DNA from: Desulfatiglans anilini DSM 4660
GTDB taxonomy: Bacteria > Desulfobacterota > DSM-4660 > Desulfatiglandales > Desulfatiglandaceae
DNA length: 64,000 bases
Assembly (NCBI RefSeq): GCF_000422285.1
Contig: NZ_AULM01000013.1
Coordinates: forward strand, 32,350-96,349
Direction: 5' to 3'
Below, one piece after another: positions 8,026 to 17,278 of the stretch. Below the pieces are notes generated by a model. It worked only from the letters and a program-made list of their open reading frames with translations. It did not search any database and was not told where the DNA came from. The translations under genes and the position numbers were made by a program. Numbering within the stretch: the first letter of the stretch is position 1; each line of letters opens with the position of its first letter.

Positions 8026-10257
8026 TCAGGCCCGCACCGGCAGCTCGATGATGAAGCGCGTGCCCCTGGGCACGTTCTTCTCGACCCGGATGAACCCGTC
8101 GTGGTCGTTGACGATGGTGTTGACGATCGCCAATCCAAGCCCGGTGCCGTGCTTCTTGGTGGAAAAGTAGGGCTCGAAGAGCTTGCTCCGATGATCGGGC
8201 GAAACCCCCTTGCCGTTGTCGGCCACCTCGATCCGCACCACCTGCTGCACCGCATCGAAGGCGAGCCGCACCGTGATCTCGCCGTCCCCCTCCACGGCCT
8301 CGATGGCATTGTCGAGGAGGTTGATGAGGACCCGCTTCATCTGCTCCCGATCCAGAGGGAACACAGGAAACTCGGGCGCATCCTCGAAGCGGAACACCAC
8401 CTCGCGGTGGGCCTCGCGGTACAGGCTCAGGGACTCCTCGACAATCCCGCGCAGGTCGGACGGAGCACGGTTTGCGGCCGGCATCCGGGCGAAGTTGGAA
8501 AACTCGTTGACGAGCCCCTTCAGCTCCTCCACCTGGCGGACGATCATCCCCGTGCACTCGTTGAATATCCGGTAGTCCTCTCCGGAGAGCTTCTCCCCGT
8601 AGCGCTTCTTAAGCCGCTGCGCGGAGAGCTGGATGGGGGTGAGGGGGTTCTTCACCTCGTGCGCGATGCGGCGCGCCACCTCGCGCCATGCCGCCATCCG
8701 CTGGGCCTTTTCGATTTCGCTCAGGTCCTCGAACACCGCCACCAGACCGAGATACCGCCCCTGGTCGTCCCGCAGGACATTGAGGGAGACCAGCAGAGTC
8801 AGCCGGCTGCCTCCGGCGGAGAGGCGGATCTGCTTTTTCAGAAATCCCTTTGCAAAAAGACGCCTGTCGCCCAGGAAGCCGTCCACGATGTTGATGTAAT
8901 CCTGATCCAGCACCTCCTTGTAGCGCTTGCCGATGATATGCTCCGCCTCGATGTTCAGCATCTTTTCCGCGGACTTGTTGATGGTCAGGATCTTCCCGTT
9001 CGCATCGGCCGACACCACCCCGGCCGCGACGTTGGCCAACACGAACTCCATGTATTGACGCCGCTGTTCGAGTTCGATGTTGCTCTTGACCAGTTCCCGG
9101 TTGGCCTCTTCGAGCTTCTCCTTGCTGTTCTTCAGGTCGAGGGTCATCCGGTTGAAGGAGTTGACGAGCACCCCGATCTCGTCGGTCGACTCCAGGTCGA
9201 TGAAAAAACTGTAGTCCCCGGAGGCGATGCGGTTGGTTCCCTCCGCCAGTTCCTGGATGGGGATCGTGATCTCCTTCGATAGATAGAACCCGAACCAGAC
9301 CGAGGAGAAGATGATCAGGAGCGTCACGATCGACAACGTGATCATATGGCTGATCTTGATCGGCTTTTTGAGCATCTTCAATTGACGGTACTCCTGGAGG
9401 CCGCTGCTGATCGCCTTCAGACGGTTGACGAACGTGGCCGGGACGAATTTTCCGAGGACGATCAGACCGACGACGGCCCTGGTCTCGGCCCCGGAAAAGA
9501 TCGGGATGATCCCGCTGACAAGGTCGCCGTGGGAGGAGCTCTCGATGTCCTGGGAGTCGGTGCCGAGATCGAGGCTTCGGCGCAGGCTCTCCGCCCCCGG
9601 CCCTTCGAAGCCGCTCAGATCGAGCCGCTGATCCGTCGAGGCGCTCTTCGGCAGCAGCGTCTCGGTGTAGACCCTGATCGAGGCCAGGCCGTACTCCTTC
9701 TGCTTGTCCGCAACCAGCTTCTCGAGCTGACCCCCCTTCTCCGGCTGCAGAAAACCTTCATAGGTGATGACCCGGCTCAGGCCGTTGCCGAGCTGGAGGA
9801 CCTCCTCCGCCGTCCGGCTGTAATACTCCTGGCCGACCTCCAGGGCGTTCTTGAGCGACTGCTCGATCTGGACGTTGAACCAGTACTCGATCGAGGAGGA
9901 GATGAACTGCACCGAAACGAAGAAGAGGATGATCGTCGGGAGAAGGGACAGGGTCACGAACGCCAGGACGAGCTTGCTCCGCAGCTTGGCCCCCATGATC
10001 CGCTTGCGGCGCTCGAACAGGAGCTTCACCAGATTTCTGAGCGTCAGGAAGACCAGAAGGAGCAGGAGGATGACGTTGATGTTGATGAGGGCGAAGATCA
10101 GGATGCTGTTGGACAGCGAAATGTCCGGACCCATGTCCAGAAAGCGTGTCCCGTAGTAGACGAGGCCCGAAATCAATACGAAGAGGCCGACAATGAGATA
10201 GCGCTCTCGACGTCTTCGCTTCAGATCCTGTTGCCGAGCTTCCCGGTAGGTATTCAT
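8026..10257 (-). CDS. NtrY-like sensor histidine kinase
   Basis: Membrane kinase of 743 residues with NtrY architecture. Three N-terminal hydrophobic segments (about 22-41, 50-78 and 93-120) are followed by an extracytoplasmic stretch. Next come a fourth segment (about 305-325), HAMP, a PAS domain (about 400-500), HisKA with RRIAHEVKNPLTPIQLSAQR (phospho-accepting His about 533), and HATPase_c with NLLDNAIEAVEG and GTGLGLAIV. No NtrX-type response regulator is adjacent: waaA follows after 9 bp and the DUF4390 gene precedes it. Its placement at the head of the LPS operon suggests envelope sensing, which is inference. The NtrX partner must lie elsewhere. Confidence 0.88.
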   Translation of the reverse strand: MNTYREARQQDLKRRRRERYLIVGLFVLISGLVYYGTRFLDMGPDISLSNSILIFALININVILLLLLVFLTLRNLVKLLFERRKRIMGAKLRSKLVLAFVTLSLLPTIILFFVSVQFISSSIEYWFNVQIEQSLKNALEVGQEYYSRTAEEVLQLGNGLSRVITYEGFLQPEKGGQLEKLVADKQKEYGLASIRVYTETLLPKSASTDQRLDLSGFEGPGAESLRRSLDLGTDSQDIESSSHGDLVSGIIPIFSGAETRAVVGLIVLGKFVPATFVNRLKAISSGLQEYRQLKMLKKPIKISHMITLSIVTLLIIFSSVWFGFYLSKEITIPIQELAEGTNRIASGDYSFFIDLESTDEIGVLVNSFNRMTLDLKNSKEKLEEANRELVKSNIELEQRRQYMEFVLANVAAGVVSADANGKILTINKSAEKMLNIEAEHIIGKRYKEVLDQDYINIVDGFLGDRRLFAKGFLKKQIRLSAGGSRLTLLVSLNVLRDDQGRYLGLVAVFEDLSEIEKAQRMAAWREVARRIAHEVKNPLTPIQLSAQRLKKRYGEKLSGEDYRIFNECTGMIVRQVEELKGLVNEFSNFARMPAANRAPSDLRGIVEESLSLYREAHREVVFRFEDAPEFPVFPLDREQMKRVLINLLDNAIEAVEGDGEITVRLAFDAVQQVVRIEVADNGKGVSPDHRSKLFEPYFSTKKHGTGLGLAIVNTIVNDHDGFIRVEKNVPRGTRFIIELPVRA

Positions 10258-10271
10258 GGCTGGGGTGGCGG

Positions 10272-10838
10272 TCAGTACCTAAAATCCACGGAGTACCAGT
10301 CCGTTTCGAAATCCCAGAGGGAGAGGAAAAAAAGGACGTAATGAAAGTATAAAGGCAACTTGATCGTGTCGAGTTCGGCCATCATGCGGACCCGGTAATA
10401 AGCATCCTTCTCGAGGCGGTCGAGGGAGGTCACCTTGAGACCGACGATCTCGGACATCAGCGTCTTGGCCTCTTCAAAATCCTTCACGATCAGTTCCTTC
10501 CGGTCGTCTTCCGAAAAGCGCAGGATGTATACCTTTTTGAGGCTGTCGTAGGTGATCTCGTGGCTTACCTTCAAATCCGCGATCTTCTTGTCCCACCAGG
10601 ACGATCGAACCTTCAGCAGCTTCACGAAAAAGGTGAACGTCGTCGGGATCCCGTTGTGGATCGCCCGCTCCATGTCTTCCGTAAAACAGTCGACCACCGT
10701 AAAATAGGCCAGCAGATCGTCCTGCGTGGTCGTGATCACGATATCGCTGAGCGCGGCCTCTTCCGCCCGGACCCGTCCTTCTGCGCCGCTCAGGAACAGG
10801 CAAACGGCCACGGCAAAATAGATGCATCGTTTGATCAT
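10272..10838 (-). CDS. DUF4390 family exported protein
   Basis: Protein of about 188 residues with a signal peptide, MIKRCIYFAVAVCLFLSGA followed by EGRVRAEE. The mature part contains FFVKLLKVRSSWWDKKIADL and ends FLSLWDFETDWYSVDFRY, the pattern of DUF4390 proteins commonly found directly upstream of NtrY-type kinases in deltaproteobacteria. A longer ORF exists, but ATG 10838 puts the signal peptide first; GGGAGG lies somewhat far (16 nt) upstream. It is first in the minus-strand operon. Biochemical function is not known. Confidence 0.8.
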   Translation of the reverse strand: MIKRCIYFAVAVCLFLSGAEGRVRAEEAALSDIVITTTQDDLLAYFTVVDCFTEDMERAIHNGIPTTFTFFVKLLKVRSSWWDKKIADLKVSHEITYDSLKKVYILRFSEDDRKELIVKDFEEAKTLMSEIVGLKVTSLDRLEKDAYYRVRMMAELDTIKLPLYFHYVLFFLSLWDFETDWYSVDFRY

Positions 10839-11151
10839 ATCCGCGTCAACCAAACCTCCCGAGTCCTTGGCCTGCCCCGATTGCCGCGCCGAACCGCAAC
10901 GTGCCCTCCGCCGGCTTCCCGTCCGCTCCACCAGGGCTGCTGGCACGTTTCTCTCCACGGAACCATGCCCGGATCCAATGAATGAAGATTCACCATTGTT
11001 TGGCAAAAAGGGCGGCGACCTCCATTCACCCGCTTCCGAAAAGAGGTCTCAAAGGCCTAAAAGCGTGATTTTAGTTGATTAGCGGGGCAAAAGCAAGCGC
11101 AAAGCCATCACAAACCGACGCGATCGCTTCTACGCCGTTTCCCCGGGAGGA

Positions 11152-11183
11152 GGAGCGGAATCAGAAGAAAATGATCCCGCTCC
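11152..11183. other. Intergenic hairpin between DUF4390 and lpxC
   Basis: GGAGCGGAATCA and TGATCCCGCTCC form a 12-bp stem with one mismatch around an 8-nt A-rich loop. It lies downstream of lpxC (minus strand) and upstream of the DUF4390 operon. It lacks a clear T tract, so a terminator role is possible but not demonstrated. Confidence 0.5.
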
Positions 11184-11227
11184 GTGCGGGGCAGGGGACA
11201 AAGACCAAGGACCTATGCGAACATGAG

Positions 11228-11284
11228 ATCGTATCCATCCGGAAATGATTTCCCGGTAGGACCCAGTTTCCAATCCGAAGATGA
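11228..11284. repeat. Single ~55-bp module of the dispersed repeat
   Basis: The stretch from TATCCATCCGGAAATGATTT onwards, ending TTTCCAATCCGAAGATGAG, matches the ~55-bp module at 26035-26086 almost base for base, and the module halves at 1056-1108, 1190-1247 and 22624-22679. It ends about 12 bp from the lpxC stop codon. Confidence 0.8.
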
Positions 11285-11296
11285 GACCGATTATCC

Positions 11297-12226
11297 TCAG
11301 GCGGCCAGGGGTTCCAGGCGACCGAAGGCCGGGATCCTAACCCGGTTCTCCCGGCACGCTTCCGGCGATTCGAAGGTGACCCATCGCCAGTGGCGTTCGG
11401 AGCCCATCAATTTGCGCAGCATGAACTGGTTCAGGTAGTGCCCGGACTTCTTGACCACGAAGTGGCCGATGACCGGAGACCCGACGATGGAAAGATCCCC
11501 TAAGAAATCGAGCAGTTTGTGACGCACGAATTCGTCCTTGTAGCGAAGGCCGTCCTCGTTGAGGATCCTGAACTCGTCGACCACGACGACATTGTCCAGA
11601 GAGCCGCCCTTGGCGAGCCCGTGCTTTTTCAGCGTTTCGACGTCCTTCAGAAAACCGAAGGTACGCGCCCGGCTGATATCCCGCACAAAATCCCGCCCGG
11701 AAAAGGTCAGTTCGTGGGTCTGGTTGCGCAGCATCGGGTGCTGAAAATCGATCATGCAGGTGATCTTGAGCTCCTTCGAAGGATAGATGGCGATCGAGCG
11801 ATTGCCGTCATCGACCTTGAACGGCCGTCTGATGAGCAAAAAACGCTTCGGGGCGCTCTGCTCCCGGATGCCGGCGCTCTTGATCAAAAAAACGAATGGG
11901 GCCGCGCTGCCGTCCATGATCGGGACCTCGGGCCCATCGAGTTCCACCACGGCATTGTCGATGCCTAAACCGAAAAAGGCTGCCATCAGGTGTTCGATGG
12001 TGCCGATCCGGCATCCGTCGATGCCGACGGTCGTAGCCAGGGTCGTGTCCAATACATGCTCGAAGCCGGCGGGCACCCTGGGACGGCCCGCAAGATCGCT
12101 CCGCACAAAACAGAGCCCGCTGTTCGGCGCAGCGGGACGAAGGACCATATGAACTTTTTCGCCAGAATGGAGTCCGATGCCCGTACAGTCGACCGGCTCC
12201 TTCAATGTGCGCTGTCTGTAATCCAC
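11297..12226 (-). CDS. lpxC: UDP-3-O-acyl-N-acetylglucosamine deacetylase
   Basis: Zinc amidase that commits UDP-GlcNAc to lipid A synthesis. The zinc ligands are visible as H79 (TIEHLMAAFFGLG), H236 and D240 (EFVRHKLLDFLGDL), and the general acid as H263 (GHFVVKKSGHYLNQF). The GTG at 12226 is chosen because GAGGAG lies 6 nt upstream; a longer frame to 12301 lacks a comparable ribosome site. There are 309 residues, which is normal. It is transcribed away from mltA and is not in the main LPS operon. The 390-bp gap upstream must hold its promoter, but I cannot assign -35/-10 boxes with confidence. Confidence 0.93.
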   Translation of the reverse strand: MDYRQRTLKEPVDCTGIGLHSGEKVHMVLRPAAPNSGLCFVRSDLAGRPRVPAGFEHVLDTTLATTVGIDGCRIGTIEHLMAAFFGLGIDNAVVELDGPEVPIMDGSAAPFVFLIKSAGIREQSAPKRFLLIRRPFKVDDGNRSIAIYPSKELKITCMIDFQHPMLRNQTHELTFSGRDFVRDISRARTFGFLKDVETLKKHGLAKGGSLDNVVVVDEFRILNEDGLRYKDEFVRHKLLDFLGDLSIVGSPVIGHFVVKKSGHYLNQFMLRKLMGSERHWRWVTFESPEACRENRVRIPAFGRLEPLAA

Positions 12227-12619
12227 GCGTTTCTCCTCGATATCGGTGCAACAACCGGAATAGGAATCAGGGTTTTCCCTGCTCGCCGCCTTGGATTGCA
12301 AGGACCATGCCCTCCCGCCCGCAAAGCCGCAAAAACAACGATCATCCTGTCTAACTTATGGACATCCAATACTTTTATCAGGCCAAACTTTTTCGCGAAC
12401 AACAAATGGATGCGCACCCAGCATCCGAAACTGTAGCAAAAAAAACACAGCCCCTAACAAAAAAACAACAACTGCCGGTGCTTGAACTCTGCCGCGGGAT
12501 TGCCTAAAATACCGGTTTTGAAACCAGGCGCCACCCCTCGCCCTGCGGGGGTGTGCGTCCAAATCCATCCACCTTCATCCACCGTCGTGTCTTCATCCGG
12601 ACGGGAGGATCTTTGCCTT
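12227..12619. other. Divergent intergenic region lpxC / mltA
   Basis: About 390 bp between divergent genes, with A-rich runs around 12430-12475. Both promoters must lie here. I see no convincing promoter boxes, repeats or structured RNA. Confidence 0.4.
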
Positions 12620-13819
12620 ATGCCTCTAAGCCGCTGCCTTTGGCTGACTGCCGCGCTCTTCGCCTCCGCGTTCCTCGCGTGCCGCCCGGCCGTGGAGAAA
12701 CGGGTCGAGAAGCCCGAACCGGCCCTCCAACTCGTGCAATCCCATCTCCCGTCCTTTTCGGACGACCTGGACCGGGCCTCCCTCATCCAGGCCGTCGAGC
12801 GGACCTTCGCCTATCTCGACCGCCTGCCGGACGAAGCCCCGTTCGACTACGGCGAACGGAGGTTCACCGCCCGGCAGGTGCGGGAAAGCCACGCCCTGTT
12901 CCTGGCCCTTCTGCGTGAAGAAACGAGCCCCGATGCCCTGGCGGCGGCGGTCAAACGCCATTTTCTGGTCTTCAAGGCCAGCGGGAGGACGCCTTCGGGA
13001 GAGGTCCTTTTCACCGGCTACTTCGAGCCGCTCTATCCGGCCAGCACCCGGCCGGACGACGTCTTTGCCCATCCGATCTACCGGAGGCCGAAGGACCTCC
13101 TGCGCATCCGTCTCGAGGCCTTCCATCCCAAGTTCAAAGGCGAGAGCATCGTCGCCCGGATCGAGGGCGGGCGGGTTCTCCCCTACTACAGCCGGGCTGA
13201 GATCGAATCCGAAAAACCGCTCGACGGGAAGGGCCTCGAAATCGCCTGGCTGAAGGATCCGGTGGACGTCGCCTTCCTGCAGATTCAGGGGTCCGGCCGC
13301 CTGCGGCTGACGGACGGGCGAGAACTCCCCGTCGGATACGCTGAGGCCAACGGGCGCCCTTACCGGGCCATCGGGGGCTACATGATCGAAAAGGGCTATC
13401 TGACCCGCGAAGAGATGTCCATGCAGCGCATCCGAAGCTACCTCGAGGAGCACCCCGAAAAGGTCCAGGAGGTCCTGGACGCCAACCCCTCCTACATCTT
13501 TTTCCGCCCCCTCCAGGACGGCCCCTATGGGAACATCGGCGTCCATCTGACGCCTGAAAGATCGCTCGCCGCCGACGCCGCCCTCTTCCCGAAAGGGTCC
13601 CTCGCCTTCATCTCCTGCAGCAAGCCAAGGGCCGGATCGGAGGCGGCAGACCTCGAATGGCAGCCCTTCTCCCGTTTCATGGTCATCCAGGACACCGGGG
13701 GCGCCATCAAGGGCCCGGGGCGCGCGGACATCTTCTGGGGCAACGGCCCCTATGCGGAGCTCGCCGCGGGGCACCTCCGCCACACCGGTGATCTCTACGT
13801 CCTCATTAAAAAACCCTGA
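12620..13819 (+). CDS. mltA: Membrane-bound lytic murein transglycosylase A
   Basis: Outer-membrane lipoprotein of about 399 residues that cleaves peptidoglycan to 1,6-anhydromuropeptides. The N-terminus MPLSRCLWLTAALFASAFLA followed by CRPAV is a lipoprotein signal with the cysteine near residue 21. The MltA domain covers the middle, with FTGYFEPLYPAS and LQIQGSGRLRL. The C-terminal 3D domain contains MVIQDTGGAIKGPGRADIFW with its conserved aspartates. ATG 12620 follows ACGGGAGGATC with good spacing; the longer frame would bury the signal peptide. Ends at a strong terminator. Confidence 0.92.
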   Translation: MPLSRCLWLTAALFASAFLACRPAVEKRVEKPEPALQLVQSHLPSFSDDLDRASLIQAVERTFAYLDRLPDEAPFDYGERRFTARQVRESHALFLALLREETSPDALAAAVKRHFLVFKASGRTPSGEVLFTGYFEPLYPASTRPDDVFAHPIYRRPKDLLRIRLEAFHPKFKGESIVARIEGGRVLPYYSRAEIESEKPLDGKGLEIAWLKDPVDVAFLQIQGSGRLRLTDGRELPVGYAEANGRPYRAIGGYMIEKGYLTREEMSMQRIRSYLEEHPEKVQEVLDANPSYIFFRPLQDGPYGNIGVHLTPERSLAADAALFPKGSLAFISCSKPRAGSEAADLEWQPFSRFMVIQDTGGAIKGPGRADIFWGNGPYAELAAGHLRHTGDLYVLIKKP

Positions 13820-13845
13820 ACCATGCAGCTGGTTCAGGGTTTTTT
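13808..13845. terminator. Bidirectional Rho-independent terminator
   Basis: AAAAAACCCTGAACC (13808-13822) pairs perfectly with GGTTCAGGGTTTTTT (13831-13845) around an 8-nt loop. The T run after the plus-strand stem terminates mltA. The A run on the other side gives a T run for the minus strand, so it may also stop read-through from glyS. Confidence 0.93.
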
Positions 13846-13953
13846 TCCCTATCGGCCCTGAATGGCAGGGATGATCCAGGGGCCTGTCCACTTTTAAACA
13901 GGCTGCATCTCCGAAGCCGCATCCGGAGAAACCCGTTTCGAAAGAACCGCCCC

Positions 13954-16032
13954 CTACACGCCGAATTTCGAGAAATCCGCGACCCGCAGGAACAGGCTCT
14001 CGAGATCCTGCAGAACCGCGATCCGGTTTTCGCGCAGGGCGGGGTCATCCTTCGTCATGACCTCCACCTGGTCGAAGAAGCGGTCCACCGGAGCGCGGAG
14101 TTCCTTCAACCGCTGCATCGCGGCGTAGTACTCCTCCCGCTCGACGCAGCGGATCACCTCGGACCGCACCGCCTCGATCGCATCCCAGAGGGCGCCCTCG
14201 CTCGGCTCCTTGAAGAGCGCCGGATTCACCTTGAAACGCTCTTCCGTCTTCTTGAGGATGTTGCTGACGCGCTTGAACGTCATTGCGGCCGTCTCGAAAT
14301 CCCCCGATTCCGCGACAAAGCGCTGGAGCTGTTCGAGCCTGCGCGGAATGCGTGTCACGGGATCGAAGGCGACCGAAAGGACGGCCTCCACGAGATCCGC
14401 GACATAGCCGGAGCGGAGCATCATCTGGCGGCAGCGCTCCATGAAAAAGGCCTGCACCTTTTCGAAGACCGCAGCCCGGTCAAACGCGATCTCTTCTCCC
14501 AGAAACTCCAGGGACCGGTCGATCAGGTCGTCCAGGGAGATGTTCCATGCGAATTCCTCCAGGATCCGGATGATCGCCAGGGCGTGCCGGCGCAGGGCGA
14601 AGGGGTCGGCGCTCCCGCTCGGTTCGAGCCCCACGGCGAAGCAGCCCGTGATGGTGTCCATCCGGTCGGCCACACCCACAAGCGCGCCGATCTTCGAGCG
14701 AGGCATCTCGCCCCCGGCGCGGTTCGGGAGATAGTGTTCTCCCAGGGCCTCGGCCACCTCTTCCGGATACCCCTCGATCCGGGCGTATTCCGTGCCCATC
14801 ACGCCCTGCAGGGTCGGGAACTCCCCGACCATGTGGCTCACGAGATCGCACTTGCACAGGCGCGCGGCGGTCTCGACAGACGAGGTCTTTTCCGGCAGGA
14901 CCCGCTCCGCCAGATAGCGGGCTAGGCGCCCGAAGCGCTGCACCTTGGCGTAGGACGTCCCGAGGTCGGCCTGGTAGATGACGCCCTTCAAATCCTCCAG
15001 CCGTTCGATGAGCGGCCTTTTACGGTCCTCCTCGAAGAAGAAGCGGGCATCCGACAGGCGCGCCCGCAGCACACGCTCATGCCCCCGGCGCACGACCCGT
15101 TCGTCGCGCGCACGGGTGTTGTTGACGGCGATGAAGTGCGGCATCAGGTTGCCGGCCTGGTCATAGACCGCGAAGTACTTCTGGTGCTCGCGCATGGCGG
15201 TGATGAGGACGGCCGGGGGCACGGCGAGAAACGCCTCGTCGAAGTGCCCGGCCACGGCCGAAGGGTATTCGACCAAATTGGCGTTGATCGAGACGAGTTC
15301 CGGATCATCGGACGGGCGGCCGCCCACCGATGCCGCGGCCGCTTCCACCTGCTCCCTCACCCGCTCTTCGCGCTCCGCCGGGTCGATGACCACGAACCGC
15401 TCGGCGGTGTCCTTCAGATAGCGCTCCCAGCCGGCGACCTCGAAAGGCTCCGGGGCCATGAAGCGGTGCCCCGCGGAACGGCTGCCGCTCCGGATCCCCG
15501 CCAGCTCGAACGGGACCACGGCGCCTTCGAAAAGGGCCACGATCCAGTGGATCGGCCGCACGAACGGGACGTTCTCGCTCCCCCAGCGCATGGACTTGGG
15601 CCAGGGAACGGCCGCGATCAGCGCCGGCAGGTTCTCGGCCAGGATCTCGGCCGCCGGTCTTCCGGCGATGGCATGCTTCACATGCAGGTACTCGCCCCTG
15701 GGCGTCGAGATGGTCCCGAGGGCCTCGACCGCCACCCCCTGCTTCTGGGCGAATCCGAGCGCCGCCTTGGTCGGGCGGCCATCCTTGTCGTAGGCCACCT
15801 GCCTGGGGGGGCCCGTAACCTCCTGCACCCGGTCGCGCTGTTTCCGCTCGACGCCCGCAGCCCGCAGGACAAGCCTTCGAGGCGTGCCATAAACGGCGGG
15901 CCGTTCGGCGAAACCGATCTCGTTCTTCGCCAGCAGCTCTTCCCAGAGCCTCCTCAGGTTTTCGAGGCCGTCGGCCAGATAGCCCGCCGGGATCTCCTCG
16001 GTGCCAATTTCCAATATGAATTCTGAAGACAT
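13954..16032 (-). CDS. glyS: Glycyl-tRNA synthetase beta subunit
   Basis: Beta subunit (692 residues) of the tetrameric bacterial GlyRS. It begins MSSEFILEIGTEEIPAGYL, the diagnostic N-terminus of the family, followed by YGTPRRLVLRA and FVRPIHWIVALFEG. The C-terminal part carries the anticodon-binding-like domain. The open frame continues 50 codons further upstream, but that extension is a copy of a response-regulator C-terminus (see 16033-16150), so the start at 16032 is preferred. It lies about 200 bp downstream of glyQ. Confidence 0.93.
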   Translation of the reverse strand: MSSEFILEIGTEEIPAGYLADGLENLRRLWEELLAKNEIGFAERPAVYGTPRRLVLRAAGVERKQRDRVQEVTGPPRQVAYDKDGRPTKAALGFAQKQGVAVEALGTISTPRGEYLHVKHAIAGRPAAEILAENLPALIAAVPWPKSMRWGSENVPFVRPIHWIVALFEGAVVPFELAGIRSGSRSAGHRFMAPEPFEVAGWERYLKDTAERFVVIDPAEREERVREQVEAAAASVGGRPSDDPELVSINANLVEYPSAVAGHFDEAFLAVPPAVLITAMREHQKYFAVYDQAGNLMPHFIAVNNTRARDERVVRRGHERVLRARLSDARFFFEEDRKRPLIERLEDLKGVIYQADLGTSYAKVQRFGRLARYLAERVLPEKTSSVETAARLCKCDLVSHMVGEFPTLQGVMGTEYARIEGYPEEVAEALGEHYLPNRAGGEMPRSKIGALVGVADRMDTITGCFAVGLEPSGSADPFALRRHALAIIRILEEFAWNISLDDLIDRSLEFLGEEIAFDRAAVFEKVQAFFMERCRQMMLRSGYVADLVEAVLSVAFDPVTRIPRRLEQLQRFVAESGDFETAAMTFKRVSNILKKTEERFKVNPALFKEPSEGALWDAIEAVRSEVIRCVEREEYYAAMQRLKELRAPVDRFFDQVEVMTKDDPALRENRIAVLQDLESLFLRVADFSKFGV

Positions 16033-16150
16033 ATCTTCATCCTCATCGATGATCGGGGGAGGCTCGCAGCGCCCATCCTGAACATCTTTCCAGAACGGAT
16101 TCCGATCCTTCTCCCAACCCTTCTCGAAAGATGCGGTCAAGCGATCTTCT
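16033..16150 (-). pseudogene. Fragment of response-regulator C-terminus in front of glyS
   Basis: In frame with glyS, this stretch reads SFEKGWEKDRNPFWKDVQDG then RCEPPPIIDE. It matches the C-terminal tail of the two response regulators in the window (SFGKGWEKDRKQFWQDVQEG in 24338-24859). Nucleotide identity is also high, for example both share CCTGAACATCTT, CCAGAAC and TTCCGATCCTTCTCCCA on the plus strand. The receiver domain is missing. It is best read as a truncated copy left between glyQ and glyS; a fused, longer GlyS cannot be excluded. Confidence 0.75.
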
Positions 16151-16236
16151 CCACCCGGTCTTCTCCGCTCCCCTGTTTGCACGGATACCGGCTCGGCCCG
16201 CCATCCGCCAGTCCTGGATGCCGGACCGGACGAGGC

Positions 16237-17115
16237 TCACGCGGCGGCCTTAGCCAGCAGCGGGAACCCCATCTCCTCGCGCTGCTGCAGGTACGTCTTC
16301 GCGCTCAGACGCGCCAGGTTGCGGATCCGCTCGATGTAGTGGGTCCGCTCCGTCACGCTGATCGCACCGCGCGCATCGAGGATGTTGAAGGTGTGCGAAC
16401 ACTTGAGGCAGTAGTCATAGGAGGGGAGGACGAGCCCCTTGGCGGCGGTCCTCTTCGCCTCGCTCTCGTAAAGCGAAAAGAGCTGCAGCATCATCTCCAC
16501 ATCGGCTTGCTCGAAGTTGTAGACCGAGAGCTCCCACTCGCCCTTGCGATGGACATCCCCATAAGAGACCCGCCCGTTCCAGTCGAGATCGTAGACGTTT
16601 TCCTTCTCCTGCAGGTACATGGCAATCCGCTCGAGCCCGTAGGTGATCTCGACCGAAATGGGATCGAGGCGTATGCTTCCGGCCTGCTGAAAATAGGTAA
16701 ACTGCGTGATCTCCATCCCGTCGAGCCAGACCTCCCACCCGAGCCCCGAGGCCCCCAGCGTCGGGGATTCCCAGTCGTCTTCTACGAAGCGGATGTCGTG
16801 GTCGAGGGGATCGATCCCCAGGGCCTCGAGGCTTCCGAGATAGAGCGCCTGAACCTCCAGGGGGGACGGCTTGAGGATGACCTGATACTGGTAGTAGTGC
16901 CCGAGCCGGTTGGGGTTCTCCCCGTACCGCCCGTCCGTGGGGCGCCTCGAGGGCTCCACGTAGGCGACCGCCCAGGGCTCCGGCCCGAGGACGCGCAGCA
17001 GGGTCGCCGGGTTGAAGGTCCCCGCCCCCACCTCGAGGTCGTAGGGCTGCTGAATCAGGCAGCCCCTGTCGGACCAGTACCGCTCGAGGGCGAAAATGAG
17101 TTCCTGAAATGTCAT
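16237..17115 (-). CDS. glyQ: Glycyl-tRNA synthetase alpha subunit
   Basis: Catalytic alpha subunit of 292 residues. It starts [19 protein letters not shown], then [19 protein letters not shown] and [19 protein letters not shown], all hallmark GlyQ sequences. ATG 17115 has GGAGGAGG 8 nt upstream, so the longer frame to 17217 is not used. glyQ precedes glyS in the same direction, separated by about 200 bp that contain the response-regulator fragment. Confidence 0.95.
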   Translation of the reverse strand: MTFQELIFALERYWSDRGCLIQQPYDLEVGAGTFNPATLLRVLGPEPWAVAYVEPSRRPTDGRYGENPNRLGHYYQYQVILKPSPLEVQALYLGSLEALGIDPLDHDIRFVEDDWESPTLGASGLGWEVWLDGMEITQFTYFQQAGSIRLDPISVEITYGLERIAMYLQEKENVYDLDWNGRVSYGDVHRKGEWELSVYNFEQADVEMMLQLFSLYESEAKRTAAKGLVLPSYDYCLKCSHTFNILDARGAISVTERTHYIERIRNLARLSAKTYLQQREEMGFPLLAKAAA

Positions 17116-17278
17116 GTCCAGCGCCTCCTCCGATGCGGCCTCCGCCGGGCGATCCAGGCCGGCCGCGCAGTTTCGATCGAAATGGATACGATTAGCACTG
17201 GTTAGAGGTCTTGTCAAGCGCGGCGTCCAAGGTGTTGGAACCTGCAGGGAGCGGCCGGGGATTCCGGGGGCGGGCGTT

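Noticed and set aside
11990..12436. Plus-strand open frame over the lpxC start
   Set aside because: A shadow of lpxC in another frame that continues into the divergent intergenic region.
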